Source of the DNA: Alectoria sarmentosa
Lineage: Eukaryota > Ascomycota > Lecanoromycetes > Lecanorales > Parmeliaceae
NCBI GenBank assembly: GCA_009733775.1
Contig: WOGZ01000008.1
Span: 247,009 to 311,008, forward strand
Direction: 5' to 3'
DNA: 64,000 bases
Made by a program: the position numbers and the translations under genes. Each line of letters begins with the position of its first letter. Positions within the stretch are counted from its first letter, which is position 1. Positions 1 to 12,645 of this stretch are shown here, in pieces. Below the pieces are notes generated by a model. It was not told the origin of the DNA. It saw only the letters and a program-made list of their open reading frames with translations, and did no database searches.

Positions 1-1454
1 CCCAACAGTGGAGTCTTTTCAGTCTCATTCCCAGAAAGACTATCGGGGTTTGCGGGATACATTGCCCCTTGAGCTATGACCCGTCGCCTTGGTCTTCTGT
101 CTTCGATGATAGGGTCTTCATCTACGCTCTCATCCACAGATAGAGTGTCATCAATTCGAACTGTCCTGTCAATGAGTACTCTCCTTTGGCTTCCATCCCC
201 ACCAATGAGCGAAAGCCCATGATGCTGCTTCCTCAACGAGTTGTCCTGATACGAGTCGAGGTTTCTCCGTCCAGCAGTCTCTTCATGCCTGCTATCAAAA
301 GAGACACTTGAATCTGCAGTATCATCATCGGTAGACTCCTCATCTCCCTCACTTGTGAAATGGAATTCCGATTCACTAACGTCCCAGATATCGGGTTCAG
401 TCAGTCCTGAAGAAAGGCTTCCCCTCTCCTTCTTTTCATTGTTGGCTTTCCTCAACGGGTTGTTGCTCTTGTCCAGGTACTTGAGAAAATATTTTTCGTC
501 GAACCATCCGACCTTCTCGAACGCGCCGCATAATTTGACAGCCTTATTGCTATTGATCTTGCAAGCTTTTTGGGAGTCAGACCTTCTGAACTTTCTTCCT
601 GCCTGTAAAGCTTCGAAACGAGCTTGAAAGATCCGACGTTTGGTGCACAAATATTTTGCACAGCTCAAGTTCAGAGACGTGGCAAGTTTGAGTTCCGCCT
701 CGTGAAGCATATGTCGGTCCGGGTCGTTGGAGAGGTCAACTAATATTTTTTGACGCCACTCTACTTGGAGGATGTGCGGATTGCCACTGGGTAGGGTTGA
801 TATCGGAGGAGCATAGTCTGGAATGGAGTTGAAAGCCAAATCTCCAACCTCATTTCCAGTGTAACGGCGAAAATGCTCTGGTCGTCTAGAGGCTTTCTGC
901 GGACGTGGAGACGGAAACTTGTCAAGCATTGGTAAAGGCCGCAGTAAGGCATTTGGTTTCCCACCGTTGTTTTGTAACGCAACTCTAGCTGCGTGAGTCT
1001 CCGCTTCTTGTTTCAGCGGTGCAGAGACTCCTCTAGACGACATATTGAGCTGTCCTTCAGCGGCTAGTGGTGTCCTGGATGGCCCTGTTGTGGTAGTACC
1101 ATCATCCTCATGGATGTTGAGTATTTGGTCCTCCGTTTCGTCACCACTCGAGCTACTCGCGTATCCTGTTGGCATTCCATAAAGCTCGGTGTGAGTGTCT
1201 CTCGTAGTGCTTCCTCTGTAATCGAAAGGGTGTGGGGAGGCCGATTCTTGCTTGATGGGCAGGCACGTTTGTGAAGTACCTTGAGAGGGTTCGATGTTGT
1301 CCATATGGCTTGCTTTTCTCTTGGTTCCCTGACTCGATAGTGCCGTCGATATCGCGGGGCCGGATGAGGACAGACGTCTGTGGAGGGTATTACTTGCGAC
1401 GGTAGGTTCGTCTAGAGCTTGTCCGGGCATGATGTCTGGTCTTGCCTTCGGCAT
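1..1454 (-). CDS. SWIRM-domain protein (Fun19/Laf1-like), partial at the window edge
   Basis: One uninterrupted minus-strand frame of 484 codons runs from an ATG at 1454 off the left edge. An in-frame TGA lies just upstream of that ATG; a second ATG is at 1430. The first about 230 residues are low-complexity and Ser/Glu-rich. From about residue 230 to 330 there is a SWIRM domain, recognisable from segments such as ADPDRHMLHEAELKLA-like text (seen as DPDRHMLHEAELKLATSLNL), a TKRRIFQARFEAL helix, FRRSDSQKACKINSNKAVKL and FEKVGWFDEKYF. An acidic low-complexity tail follows. SWIRM modules bind DNA or nucleosomes in chromatin complexes; the Fun19-type fungal proteins lack an attached catalytic domain, at least in the visible part. 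The exact role here is inferred from family only. The gene is divergent from the phosphate transporter, with 521 bp between them. Confidence 0.8.
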   Translation of the reverse strand, partial: MPKARPDIMPGQALDEPTVASNTLHRRLSSSGPAISTALSSQGTKRKASHMDNIEPSQGTSQTCLPIKQESASPHPFDYRGSTTRDTHTELYGMPTGYASSSSGDETEDQILNIHEDDGTTTTGPSRTPLAAEGQLNMSSRGVSAPLKQEAETHAARVALQNNGGKPNALLRPLPMLDKFPSPRPQKASRRPEHFRRYTGNEVGDLAFNSIPDYAPPISTLPSGNPHILQVEWRQKILVDLSNDPDRHMLHEAELKLATSLNLSCAKYLCTKRRIFQARFEALQAGRKFRRSDSQKACKINSNKAVKLCGAFEKVGWFDEKYFLKYLDKSNNPLRKANNEKKERGSLSSGLTEPDIWDVSESEFHFTSEGDEESTDDDTADSSVSFDSRHEETAGRRNLDSYQDNSLRKQHHGLSLIGGDGSQRRVLIDRTVRIDDTLSVDESVDEDPIIEDRRPRRRVIAQGAMYPANPDSLSGNETEKTPLL

Positions 1455-1975
1455 TGACGCGGTGAAAGGTCATGAGGCAGGTGCATAGTCTTATAAGAGG
1501 CTTTCTACAGCTCCAAACATTGGTACACAAGTTGGCAGTGCTCGAACCTCTCGAATTGTATCACATTTGCAAAATTCACGTCTGTGGAGTAAGCAATAAT
1601 GCAAGCCAGAAGTGGACCCAAGAGCTTCAATAAGGTTGGCCCTAAGGGGCCTTTCCGGGGCAAACGTGCACGGGTCTGCCCGGTGGGGCCGATCTTGGCG
1701 TCCCTTAGGGGTGGTGGGGGCTCTCTGCCACCAATCATCGGTGCATGCGCGAACCCCCATGTCAGGTCAGATCATATGCGGTTTCTTTTTGATAGCGCCG
1801 CAACCAAGCCTCCAGAGCTCATGTGAGCTCTCTGATCATTACGACTGTTTCTGTAGAGCTTCATCAGCTCCTGCGAAAAGACTCCAACCCCGAGAAGAAA
1901 AACTGGAAAGACCGCCAAAATAGAGACAGGCAGGAGGCGGAGCGCAAGCTCCGTGAGTTCTCTCTACTCGAGAAA
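1455..1975. promoter_or_regulatory. Bidirectional upstream region between SWIRM gene and phosphate transporter
   Basis: About 520 bp separate two divergent start codons. I see no convincing gene in it. It contains a 9-bp inverted repeat (CCCTAAGGG at 1640-1648 and CCCTTAGGG at 1702-1710) inside a GC-rich patch. Several short ORFs upstream of the transporter ATG could be uORFs or noise. Confidence 0.4.
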
Positions 1976-4777
1976 ATGAAGTTCTCACACAGTATTCAAT
2001 TCAACGCGGTACCGGAATGGAGCAGTCATTACATATCCTACAGTAATCTCAAGAAATTGTACGTACCGGCCCCCTTCTCCAATTAAAACCTCAATCGAGG
2101 CTATGGAAGCTCATGCTGACCACCTTCTACTATGTCAGAATATACCAGCTTGAGAAATCCGTCAACCAGCCGTCTGCGATAGCTCATGGGGATGCGGAAT
2201 CTTCACCTTTGATAAGTATTGACGATCCTGATGCTGCGTTCCGACGTGCCCTTGATCAGGAACTGGAGAAGATCTGTTCTTTTTATCAATTGAAAGAGCT
2301 TGAGATATATGGGGAAGTGGGAGAATTAATCAAGGATGAGCAATCATACGAGGCTGAGACGGAAGGACAGGATCTCGACCAATTAGACGGGGCTACAGAC
2401 AAGAATGGAAGGCAGCGTCGTGGGAGCCTTTTCGGGAAAATTGGTGGCAGACAACGGCGGACAAGTACCATGAGTGCGTCGACTATAGATGAAGGAGACG
2501 AAGAGGGCGACAGCGATGATGACCCAGACGAGAGGACAGCAATGAACGGCAGCCACATGGGCCGGCGGAAAACCCATGATACCAACGCAAGCCACGCCCA
2601 TGACGACGTCCGGAGCTCAAGAGAATTACCCATGTTGAAAAGAAGGATGAGCCAAGCACAAGATGACTACAGTGACAATGCAGTGGAGGGGCTGCTAGCT
2701 TCTGGCATGACTCTGAAGAAGAGGACCATCAGCCTATACGTTTCACTGTGCGAACTGAAATCATATGTCCAGCTCAACAAGACTGGCTTCTCGAAGGTAT
2801 GCAAAAAATACGACAAGACATTGAATCGAAGCCTCAAAAGTGCATATGTCAAGGACAGTGTCACTCCTGCATACCCATTCAAGGAGGAAACCATGCAACA
2901 TATTGATGTAAATATAAAGCATATGGAGAGGGTATACGCTGGCGTTATCACAAAAGGGGACATTGGGAGAGCCCGGCGAGAATTACGGCTACATCTTCGA
3001 GAGCATGTGGTCTGGGAAAGGAATACCGTATGGCGGGAAATGATCGGTATAGAGCGAAAAGCTCAAGCTGCAAATATGGGCTTAGGGCGGACACTTCTTG
3101 GTGGAGATAACGACCCTTCGAAACATAGATTACAAGGCGACGAGCCCGATGATATTGGTACGAAAGAACTCGAAACTCCACTTGGAAGATACAGATGCCC
3201 CCGTTGGCTGTTCAGCTCAACTTTCTTCACGCTCATCGGAATCCTGGTCGTTTTCGTAATACTGCTGGTAGTACCAATTATGAAGAAACCAGAGCAGCAA
3301 AATTGTCTTGCAATGCTTGTGTTTGTGAGCTTGCTGTGGGCGACAGAGGTAGGCCTGACAGGGGAAAAGGAAGCACCCGGATGGCTGCTGATCGATTCCA
3401 GGTCATACCACTTTTCGTGACAGCACTCTTAGTGCCCTTCCTAACCGTTGTCTTGCAGGTTGTCAGACAAGACGAAAAGCCGCACCATCGACTTGACCCC
3501 AAGACCGCCACCAAGTACATTTTTGCAGCGATGTGGACGCCAGTCATCATGCTGTTGCTCGGAGGCTTCACAATTGCAGCAGCGCTTTCAAAGTTTCACA
3601 TTGCCAAGATGATGGCCACGTTCGTCCTGAGCAAAGCGGGCACACGGCCGCGGACTGTTCTGATCACTAATATGTTTGTTGCTATGATCCTCAGTATGTG
3701 GATTAGTAACGTTGCATCTCCGGTATTGTGTTTCTCGATCATCCAAGTATGTTTCTATCTTTCATTATTCCCGCAGGAAGTTCTGACCCATTATCCAGCC
3801 ACTCCTCCGTAACCTACCTTCGGACTCCAATTTTTCCAAAGCCCTCATCCTCGGCATCGCCCTCGCCTCTAACATTGGCGGCGCAGCCTCCCCCATCGCA
3901 TCTCCACAGAACATTATCGCACTCCAGAACATGCACCCCCAGCCCAGCTGGGGGGTCTGGTTCTTCATCGCTCTCCCCGTCTGCGTCATCTCCATCCTCC
4001 TCATCTGGGTACTCCTCCTCATAACCTTCCAGCCCGGAAAAGGCACCACCATTGTGCCAATACGGCCCATGAAAGACAAGTTCACGGGCGTTCAGTGGTT
4101 CATTAGCGGGGTTACGGTTGCAACTATAGTACTTTGGTGCGTAACGCATCAGCTGGAAAATGTCTTTGGAGACATGGGTGTTGTAGCCATCATACCCATT
4201 GTCCTCTTCTTTGGCACCGGCATCCTGACGAAGGAAGACTTTAACAATTTCCTCTGGACCATCATAATCCTCGCCGCTGGTGGCCTGTCGCTAGGCAAAG
4301 CCGTCTCGTCGTCAGGTCTCCTGCATACCATCGCAGGTGCTATAACGAAGAAAGTGGAGGGCATGAGCCTTTATGGTGTCTTGGTCGTTTTTGCGTCCTT
4401 GATCCTTGTCGTTGCGACATTCATCAGCCATACAGTTGCGGCGCTGATCATTTTGCCCCTGGTCCATACGGTCGGCGCCGGCATGAAGGAACCACATCCA
4501 AATCTGCTGGTTATGGGTAGCGCGCTCATGAGCTCTGCCGCCATGGGTCTACCTACCAGCGGCTTCCCTAACATGAGTAAGCCTTTCTACTTCTCACCTC
4601 CTTGGCTTTCAACAACTGACAAATCTTTCAGCGGCGATCATGATGGAAGATCCGCAAACCGGCCAACGGTATCTGCAAGTTAAACACTTCATCTCCAGAG
4701 GCATTCCCGCCAGTATCATTGTTTTGGTGGTTGTGATCACTTTGGGCTATGGGCTTTTGCTTGTTGCGGGGCTTTGA
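1976..4777 (+). CDS. PHO91: Low-affinity phosphate transporter with SPX domain (PHO91-like)
   Basis: Five exons join cleanly: 1976-2058, 2139-3348, 3402-3746, 3799-4576 and 4632-4777, all with GT-AG introns, giving 853 residues. The start matches the SPX family (MKFSHSIQFNAVPEWS), and splicing across intron 1 restores the conserved YSNLKKLIYQLEK. The SPX region spans roughly residues 1-350 and holds a long acidic, Ser-rich insert. It is followed by an SLC13/Na-sulfate-symporter-type membrane domain with motifs PEQQNCLAMLVFVSLLWATE, MWISNVASPVL, ASNIGGAASPIASPQN and MGLPTSGFPN. In yeast Pho91 moves phosphate across the vacuolar membrane, while Pho87/Pho90 act at the plasma membrane; the N-terminus here is closer to Pho91. 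SPX domains sense inositol pyrophosphates, so activity is probably tied to phosphate status. I see no lesion. Confidence 0.92.
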
Positions 4778-5010
4778 TGTTGAGAATAATACCATAGAAG
4801 CCAGAAGGGTGTTGATTGGGATTTCGATAGGCTCTATGAATTCAAGCCTCTATATTACGATTAACTTGGGTAGGATTTGGGCGCATCAGATACGATAATG
4901 AGGTGGGGGGATACCAATTTACGATACCAGTTTACGATACATGTACAATGATTCGTGACTGCAGAGCGTCACTGCCTATGGAGGGGTATATCTGAGTTGC
5001 TCATCACGCT

Positions 5011-6141
5011 TTACCTAGCCGCTACACCACTCGGAAAGTTCCTTGCACTCAACAGCACCCCCTTGACACCCCTGATCTCAGCCTTCACACTCGCCACCGC
5101 ATCCATCTCCCCTTTCTTCCCCGCCTTCCCGCCCAGATTCATTGAGTCTGCATGTGGCAGCTTCTGCAGGTACGCTCGCAGCTCTTTTATGCTGTCGCCA
5201 AGCGGGTTCGCCGGCTCGCCATCCGGGGGTAGGAGGTCAGAAAGTTTACTGTGGATCCCCAAGAGCGCGCTCGTGTGGTCTTGCGCGGGCGAAAGGGCTT
5301 CATCGGGTTCAGATGAGGCAGAAGAGTTGGAGCGCGAGAGGTGAGGCGGCGATGTCTGCGTCCCTGCCGAGCGGCTGAAGAACCGCGCCCCGTCCGACGA
5401 GCTTGTCGAATCTGCATCCGAGTCTTCTTCTTCCTCTTTTGGATGGGGTGCTTTCTCTGGAGCTTTCGACACGGCGCTCTCGAGCTTCTTGTTCAGCGTA
5501 TTAATGTCTGCCACTGCGCCTTCGAGTAGCGAATGCCGCGCCGATGTCAGGCTTGCGACCATGGGTTCCGCAACGTACTTGCTCGTTCCGTAGATCGTAG
5601 CGGCTGCCCCTGCCGCGATGTATAGAGACATGAGTAGACGGTTGGCGGTGATGAGGGGAGCGGGCTTTTGGGCGTGCAGGAGGAATTCCGGGTAGGTTAT
5701 TATTGGGGCGGTGTCTTTTGATGGCGCGTCTGGTGGTCGTTCTTCAGGAACCGATGGTTTTATTGTTGTTGTTGTTGCTGTTGTATTTTGTTGAGGTGTA
5801 GCGCCCGTTGTGGGTTGTGAGATTGCTGGTCGCTCTATCCCATAGTCTTCCATCACGGTTTCTTCTGGCGCATGCCTGATTTCGAGCAGGTCGTCGATTT
5901 CGAGCTCGGTCAGGCCTTTGGATTCGAGGAATAGCTTCTTCCGTTCGATCGGGGCATCGCGGATGGAGTCCTCTTCGAGGAACTGGGACGCTTGCTCGAT
6001 CAGGGACGCTCGGGGTTCTGGGCGTTGTTGCTCGGCTTGCTCTCGTGGTGGAGCGTTGTCGGGCTGTGGTGGCAGGGTTGAGGGCTCTTGCCGCTGCCAT
6101 GAGGGTATGCCGTTGGACTTTGGACCGTCGGAGTCGCTCAT
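5011..6141 (-). CDS. PEX14: Peroxisomal membrane docking protein Pex14
   Basis: A single-exon frame of 376 residues. Pex14 anchors the peroxisomal importomer and binds the PTS1/PTS2 receptors at the docking site. The N-terminal conserved Pex14 domain is evident at about residues 45-90 (RASLIEQASQFLEEDSIRDA, then ERKKLFLESKGLTELEIDDL). This domain binds WxxxF motifs in Pex5. A Pro/Thr/Asn-rich linker follows, then a hydrophobic segment (about residues 165-190, LLMSLYIAAGAAATIYG), then a region predicted to form a coiled coil, and a Ser/acidic-rich C-terminus. Length and order match fungal Pex14. The start is fixed by MSDSDGPKSNGIPSWQ, typical of the family. The gene is convergent with the phosphate transporter, with 233 bp between stop codons. 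Confidence 0.93.
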   Translation of the reverse strand: MSDSDGPKSNGIPSWQRQEPSTLPPQPDNAPPREQAEQQRPEPRASLIEQASQFLEEDSIRDAPIERKKLFLESKGLTELEIDDLLEIRHAPEETVMEDYGIERPAISQPTTGATPQQNTTATTTTIKPSVPEERPPDAPSKDTAPIITYPEFLLHAQKPAPLITANRLLMSLYIAAGAAATIYGTSKYVAEPMVASLTSARHSLLEGAVADINTLNKKLESAVSKAPEKAPHPKEEEEDSDADSTSSSDGARFFSRSAGTQTSPPHLSRSNSSASSEPDEALSPAQDHTSALLGIHSKLSDLLPPDGEPANPLGDSIKELRAYLQKLPHADSMNLGGKAGKKGEMDAVASVKAEIRGVKGVLLSARNFPSGVAAR

Positions 6142-7805
6142 GGTGTGGATTGCGTTTGTTGTTGCAGTACGAGAGAGAGCTCGCAGGGCCCTGGTGAGCT
6201 CCGTTTTCGCGTGGGCTTGGCAAAGTCCCGCTTTGGTAGCCGCTTTGGTGGGCCGCTTTAGTGTGGCTTGGCAGAGCTTTGTTTTGGTGATGGCTTGGCA
6301 CTGCGTTTTGATGGCGGCGCTTCACCTTTCTTGGCCGGCGTTCAGCTTTCCACTTTTCTCCTGGTGTACCGCTCAGAGGTGGTTTCTTCTCTCCGTCTTG
6401 ATCATCTCCTCACTGCCTTCCTTCATTATGACTATTCTCTCCCACGCAACAGTACCAAATCGTTGATTGCCTCCAAACGGGCGGAGTGGCAGAGTTTTCC
6501 CTGCTGTTCTCCTGTCATTGCAACATCCCAAGAGCTACAGATGTATTTCAATGTATACCGCAGTCCCGCTCATTGATTTATTTTTGTTGCCTTGTTTGAC
6601 TATACCAACAATTTTGACTTGTCGGGCCCTTCCTGAGTTTGACCTTTTCGTCACCATTATGAGGCCTGTTTCGCAGCTTGGCATTTTAGAAGACGGACAT
6701 GATCTCGTACTCGCATTCAATTGTCAAGGTAGCAGGCATATAAGATTGCGCAGTTCCCAACAGGCGAAGTGTGTTTCTGTCAAGGGACCGCTCTCAAGCT
6801 TTGGTCAATACATAAAGGCGGTCCCACTGAGGAGCGAATCGAGTATTGGGACCACGATTACTGGAACCGATATGGATAGGCGGGCAGTAACCCCAGCCTG
6901 AAAAGATTTAAATTGCCGTAGGGGAGCAGCAAGATGCTGAGGCTGTGCACAACGAGACTAATCGACTCATCCCTTCATCTCTCAACGATCGCGCAAGATG
7001 TCTTGGCACCTACTTTGGGGCTGAGCCTCTGAAACTTACACGAAGCCAGACGATGGGATAAAGCGGGTGAAGGAGCGTCGATTTAGTCCCGGGTGGGAAA
7101 TAGTGCATCAAGCGATGAGTAGTACTTACAAGAATATTCGTTCAGCTGATTAACACGAGGCAAAGGCATGTACGTATCAACCCCATAAATGAATTGAAAT
7201 TCTAGCCGCCATTGATCAAGTCACCAGTGCAAGAAGAACGGAGGTTGCATTTGGGGTACGCATTACACAGCCCCTTGTGAGCTCTGTCAAGGTAAAGGAC
7301 TCAACTAAAAATTCCAATTTATATTTCTTACCTCAAGTACACCAATACCCTCGCGATCATGGCCTCTGTTTTCAGCCAGAATCATTGGAAGCCGAGAATA
7401 CTAATCAAGCGGCCTCCATGGCGAGAGCCACGCCTTCAGTGGCAACGGGAAAGTCGCCATTTATTGGGCTTCGAGAAACTTCAGATACTGATAAGTGCAT
7501 CTAGACAAGGCAGATTCCTTACTCAGCTCGTCAATTCAGTGCGTTTCAAGTTGACGAATCAGTATTGACTGCTGCTGCAGCCTTGCAGCCTTGTCTGAAC
7601 GACCCCGCTCTGCATCCTGCCACAGCTCCCACCTTTCCTCTTTCCACGTCCAACTGTATGCCGTATTTCACGTCTCGAGTCATGTGTTGTTTGGTATTAA
7701 GTGTGTAGTGAAGTACTAATTGTAGTCCATCATCCCCAATCTGTCACAAGCAATTCGAGGCTGTTGACATTAGTCAAGTGACTGTAATTCGAATCTCTTT
7801 TTGTG
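6142..7805. other. Intergenic, no supported gene
   Basis: About 1.66 kb between the divergent starts of PEX14 and the ankyrin gene. Only short frames without recognisable domains are present; the longest (6467-6901, plus) has no coding-like composition. It presumably carries both promoters. I see no repeat, tRNA or element boundary. Confidence 0.4.
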
Positions 7806-10383
7806 ATGGATCCCGTCACAGTCATCTCGCTGGTGGATGCTTCCATTGATCTTGCCTTGAAATGCGCCGGTGCGGTGAGGAAAATGAACGATATCGCTTC
7901 GAAGTTCAAAAATGCCAAGCTTACCATTTCGTCTATCACTCAAAGCCTGGATACGATGCAGTTCGCTTGGGATCGAATTGGAGCGTGGACGCAATCATAC
8001 ACGCCCGATGAGAACGCGGATGATGATGGGTTCGTAACGAGAATGGCCCGATTCCTTGAAACCGGAACCCTCGTTATGGATGCCCTTGAGGAAGAAATGC
8101 TACCTTTCAGCGATGAGTCTCTGGGATTTGCGCAGCGGACGAAATTTGTTTGGAACGAGAATACCTTTATGGATCACCAGAGCCGCATTCGAGATCAAGC
8201 GGCGTCCATGAGTCTTCTTTTGCAAGCAATCCAACTGCAAGTGCCATTTCTTTATCATGTGAACGTTCCTGCTAATACATCCTAGTCCTATGCCAAAGGA
8301 CAGAGGGAAGCTGATCCGGAGATCCGAGAAGCAATTCAAGAAATCTGATGAAAGCGCCTACTCGATTGTGCCTTCACGGATGTCTATCTCGACTTGTCGA
8401 ACAGATGGCCAAGAGAGCATTAGGAGCGAGGATGACATCACATACAGACGGCTGAGCTTTGAAGATGATCTGTTCACTGCTAGAGTGTACAAGCGCAATT
8501 ACAGAAATCCAAGGATCTTGCGACTCTTGGAGACCAAGCCTCGGAAGACTTCAACCACCATCATTCCTCGAAACACAACACAGCATATTAATAGGAGCCT
8601 TCCTGAGAGAATCGGACCTGACAGGAATATCAGCCAGGTTCACGATTCAATGCAAGAGAGGAGCTTCGAACTCGCAGCTCTCCATTCACATCCTTCAGAG
8701 CAGCATCACAGGGCACCAACTGGAAACGCACACCACTGGGAAGAGCCCTCAACGGAATTAGATGATATGGGACACTTACTTTCGAAGTCCTCAGATAGAT
8801 CTGGGACCAGCTTTGAAGACGCAGACGAGGACGAGACTTTAGACCCTCGATCAGCGCCCTCGGCTAGTGTGCAAACCAGGCAGCGTACGATTTCGACAAG
8901 CGCAGAATCGAGTAAAGCTTTCATAGACGCATGCGAGAAAGGTGACTATCCCATGGCACAGACGTTGTTGAAAACGGGGTACGACGTTCACATCGATCCG
9001 GACATTCCTGGTCTAGGGGCTATTCTCGCGGCGGCAATGTATGGACACATCGATATCGTGCGAGCTCTATTACAACACGGGGCTTCTATAGAAGCACGGA
9101 CTATCTCGAACGGCTCTCGGCCACTGCATCTTGCAGTCCAATCAGGAAATATCTCCATGATCAGATTCCTACTTAAATGTGGCGCTGAGATCTCCGCCGA
9201 GGATCAGCATGGGATGCAGCCAATCCATTTGGCCAGCAAGACTGGGTCGGTAGGCGCCATACGAGTATTGGTTGAAGGAGGAGCTTCACCTGACGCTACA
9301 GATCGATCGGGACGCCAGCCAATTCATTATGCCGCTGAAGTCCCAGGCTGTCATGATGCGATATTGTTCCTCGCCAATGCGGGCGCCGACGTCAAAGCTT
9401 TGAGGAAGAACTCCTACGGCGGAGATTTCCTACACGGCTCACCACTGTACTTAGCTTGCCGGGCGGATCGAACTGGAAATTTTCGTGCGCTTCTCACCCT
9501 CGACGTTGATGTAGCTGGCAATTACTTGACATCTCTTTTGCGTGATGCGATACAAAATTGCTCAACAGGCTGTTTAAGAGCACTGCTCGAGCATGGAGCA
9601 GTAGATCCAAACTGGCTACGTTCTTCTGGTATCACACCTCTACCTGACCTCAAAGAGGACAACATTCTAGACGCAGAAGAATCGCTGCAACTCTTACTCG
9701 GGTACCAAGCCAACATTGACGCCCAAGATCTTTACGGTCACACTGCACTACACAAGGTCGCACGTCTAGTACTTCCAGAGATTCCAATATTTAGGCAACA
9801 ACGTGATAGCCAACTCCGATTGGCGAGGATGCTTTTGTTTTTGGACAATAACGCGGACCGAGACGTACTTGATTATTACATGAACACGCCACTATACTAC
9901 TCTATCAATGGTTACAAACCTGAGCTCAGCGTTCTTCTAATAAATTCCGGTGCCAGACTCCTCTGTGTGAGAGATGGGCATGTTTTACGCCTCCAGGTTC
10001 ATGACCACGTAAAACTGTACAACTCGCCTTACGTTTTGAATTGGTACTCGGAGCCCCGTGACTACAAATTTAAGACAGAGGAAGCACTCCATAAAGATGT
10101 TCTCACAAAAGAGCTTGGACTCATTGCTGAAAGGTTCAACTTATTGGGAATTCCTTTGACGATAGGCAGGCATGATCACCAAGCCAAGGACGGAGTTACC
10201 ATCAAAACGCGTTCACCTTCGAGCTCTGTTATAAGCTTACCGGAGCTATCAGGCTCACTGAACGGTAGTCAAGTGGTTCCAGCTCCAGATCCAACCCAAC
10301 ACGGGACGGTGGAAACCGACAACGTGGCAGTGATTGAACACGAACCTAGTCACTCAATCCGCCAGATACCCCCACTGCCCTGA
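7806..10383 (+). CDS. Ankyrin-repeat protein with fungal N-terminal domain (PigL_N/NLR-type N-domain)
   Basis: Two exons, 7806-8240 and probably 8299-10383 (839 residues). The donor is GTGCCA at 8241. A CTAAT branch site precedes two possible acceptors; only the one ending at 8298 keeps the frame. The N-terminus (MDPVTVISLVDASIDLALKC then VRKMNDIASKFKNAKLTISS) matches the fungal helical domain found at the front of many ankyrin and NLR-like proteins. A Ser-rich region containing SDESAYSIVPSRMS follows. Ankyrin repeats then occupy about residues 345-640, for example SRPLHLAVQSGNISMIRFLL, MQPIHLASKTGSVGAIRVLV and GHTALHKVARL. The C-terminus is disordered. Such proteins are suspected to act in signalling or non-self recognition; the function is not established. 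No NACHT or NB-ARC motor is visible. Confidence 0.8.
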
Positions 10384-11710
10384 CACGCGCTTCTGGTATC
10401 CTACCGATTGCATACATACGTGGCGTTACCAACACCCCCGAGCCCCTATCCAATCCTAGCGTTACCACCAAGGCACCCGCGAGCTCAGCATTGGCAGCAC
10501 CGCTGATTTGCCAGAAGCTATCCTTCTCCCGACCCAGTAGCCACCGCGACTCTGCCGATTCCGATCGCACCGTTGGCAGAAGCTCGAATACAGACCGTCT
10601 TCTTCCAAAACCGTCACTGTTCACTCACGTCGAAGCCCAACTCCGCGACTCCTAGGAAAATCGCCTCGTCTATTTTGGGGTAATGCTTGGAACGCGGCTC
10701 CAAATTAGTGTTCATCAGATAACAGAATATTTAGTTAGTTGAATTTGATTAGACAACCGGGAGAGTGCTCGTCTAATATCTCTCAGCTTCGTTGGGCTGT
10801 TCCTCACTCTCAAAGAGCGCATGGGAGACTCTCGCATTGCAACGATAAGGCGTATATACTTGCCATCTTTACCATACTGAACCAGAAAGACTGAGCATAT
10901 CCGCACGTCGAACGTGAATTTAGAATCCCTATCACGTGCCTCATGCTATCCATGCTTACACGCTTCCCTCCTTCGACTCTTCCAGCACCATCGCCGTCCT
11001 CCGAAAGCCGAAACCAGCAAGCCCAGGCCCCCAAAATATCACCCTCTGCTCGGGAGACACAGCTGAAATCACCGCCGCCTTCCGTAAAGCTCAAGTCATA
11101 CTCCCAAGCCCCAATATTTGTCAATTTTTGGCCCCCCCCCCAAAGTCGTCCCAGCCACCTCGTCTTCCGAAACTCCCAATTTTTGTCACCGTATATATAC
11201 TACGCGTTCCCAGAGAGATCTGGAGTAATTAATCCATCGAACCTGAATATTTACAACAAACAAAATTGTTTTGCTTCAGAGATAGATTGGGTCTACGCTT
11301 TCGAGTTCTTGCTGCACGGGGCTTGACTATTTGGGAAGTATTTGAAGCTAGATGATCAAAAGGGGTATGGATTGGGCAGAGCGAACCTGCTCAAATTTGC
11401 TTAAAATTGCTTAGATGCATCGATCTTGTGACAGAGGGTCTTCTTGAAAAGTTCCTTGGAAAGGTCTACGCACTCCAGCCGCACGCTGTAATTTTTCTTC
11501 TTGAGTATTTTTTTTATTCCATTGAAAATCTAATTTTGCCTTTGCAAACTCTTCAGACTGTCTTCTCTTCATAAATTCTTCAGGTTTCGTGTCACCGTCT
11601 TTCTCCTCACTTCCCTCGGCGTCAATCTCTCCTATCTCATCAATATTACCGGTGCCACTACGTATATAAATATACTATATAAATAATATAAATAGTGTAT
11701 ATTATATACT
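10384..11710. other. Intergenic, no supported gene
   Basis: About 1.3 kb downstream of the ankyrin gene. A GC-rich part (10384-10680) gives way to an AT-rich part with TA-rich stretches near 11660-11710. A C-run lies near 11134. No frame shows a recognisable domain. Confidence 0.35.
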
Positions 11711-12645
11711 ATGTCATTACCCGACAATCCAGTTCAAACTTCTCATCTCACTCTCAAGATGACATCTGCCGGACCTTCTGGAGTTCCAACTCCCCAAACA
11801 AGCCGGGCAGCACATCGCGTTATCACGCCTCTCAACCCGACGCTTCCACAGCCTGAGCTGCATATAGAGATTAGAAACGTGCAAGTTGCAGTCGCAGGCC
11901 TCGAGGAAGAGATATCGTCAATCGATAACGATGTGCCTGAGCCACATGACATGCGTGTTGTTTCTGCTTATTACGACGCTGGCAATTTCAAGAAATCGAC
12001 TAAGTTCCAGACAGCTGATATACCTCGTTATCACAAAATATGATAGCGGAGCAATTGAGATGTTTAAAGATGGCGCTTTCGCATCCAAGAGCCTTTTTTG
12101 GTTTGCTTTTGAGGCCTTGGTCAACGAAGATTTACTTCAACCGAAGCTGATCGAATCGCCCATCATCAATCACTTGGACTAATATTCCAGAAGACATCGT
12201 TGGGATCTGTCGCTTTCTGGAAAGGCTTTGAGATGATTCAGCAATGTGTGGACATGGATCCGGAATCCAGTCTTGAGGGGGTTTCTTTGACGCTCCTGTG
12301 GTGTGGTTTGCAATTCTAATTCGAATTTGCTGTACGGATATTCACTCAACACTCGAACATCTTATCACAACGCGTATCTTTGGAGGACTAGACGAATCTC
12401 ACATCGGAACAATCCCCGAGGTGGTCAAATACTACAGTCATGATCTGAATCCAAAGGTCTCATCGGAGCATTCTCGACGAAAGCTTCCCGCGTTCGCATT
12501 CTGGCTCCCGCAAGATCTAGACGACTTGGGTCGCTTCAGAGAGAGATGGCATCGGAGATACTCTCGGACCGTGCGGATCTACGAGCACTGTTTCGGTGTG
12601 GGATCATGGGGTGACTGGTCCGATGTCGACTTTAGCATTGGGTAG
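11711..12645 (+). pseudogene. Weak or decayed coding region, unknown protein
   Basis: Four consecutive stretches look protein-like but lie in different frames: 11711-12043, about 12040-12182, about 12190-12320 (segment FQKTSLGSVAFWKGFEMIQQ) and about 12300-12645 (ending in SWGDWSDVDFSIG). I could not join them with convincing splice sites. It may be a gene with several introns, or a remnant with frameshifts. I do not recognise the family. Amino-acid composition is balanced in the last segment, which argues for past coding. Confidence 0.3.

Noticed and set aside
5142..5529. Overlapping plus-strand frames antisense to PEX14.
   Set aside because: Shadows of GC-rich PEX14 coding sequence.
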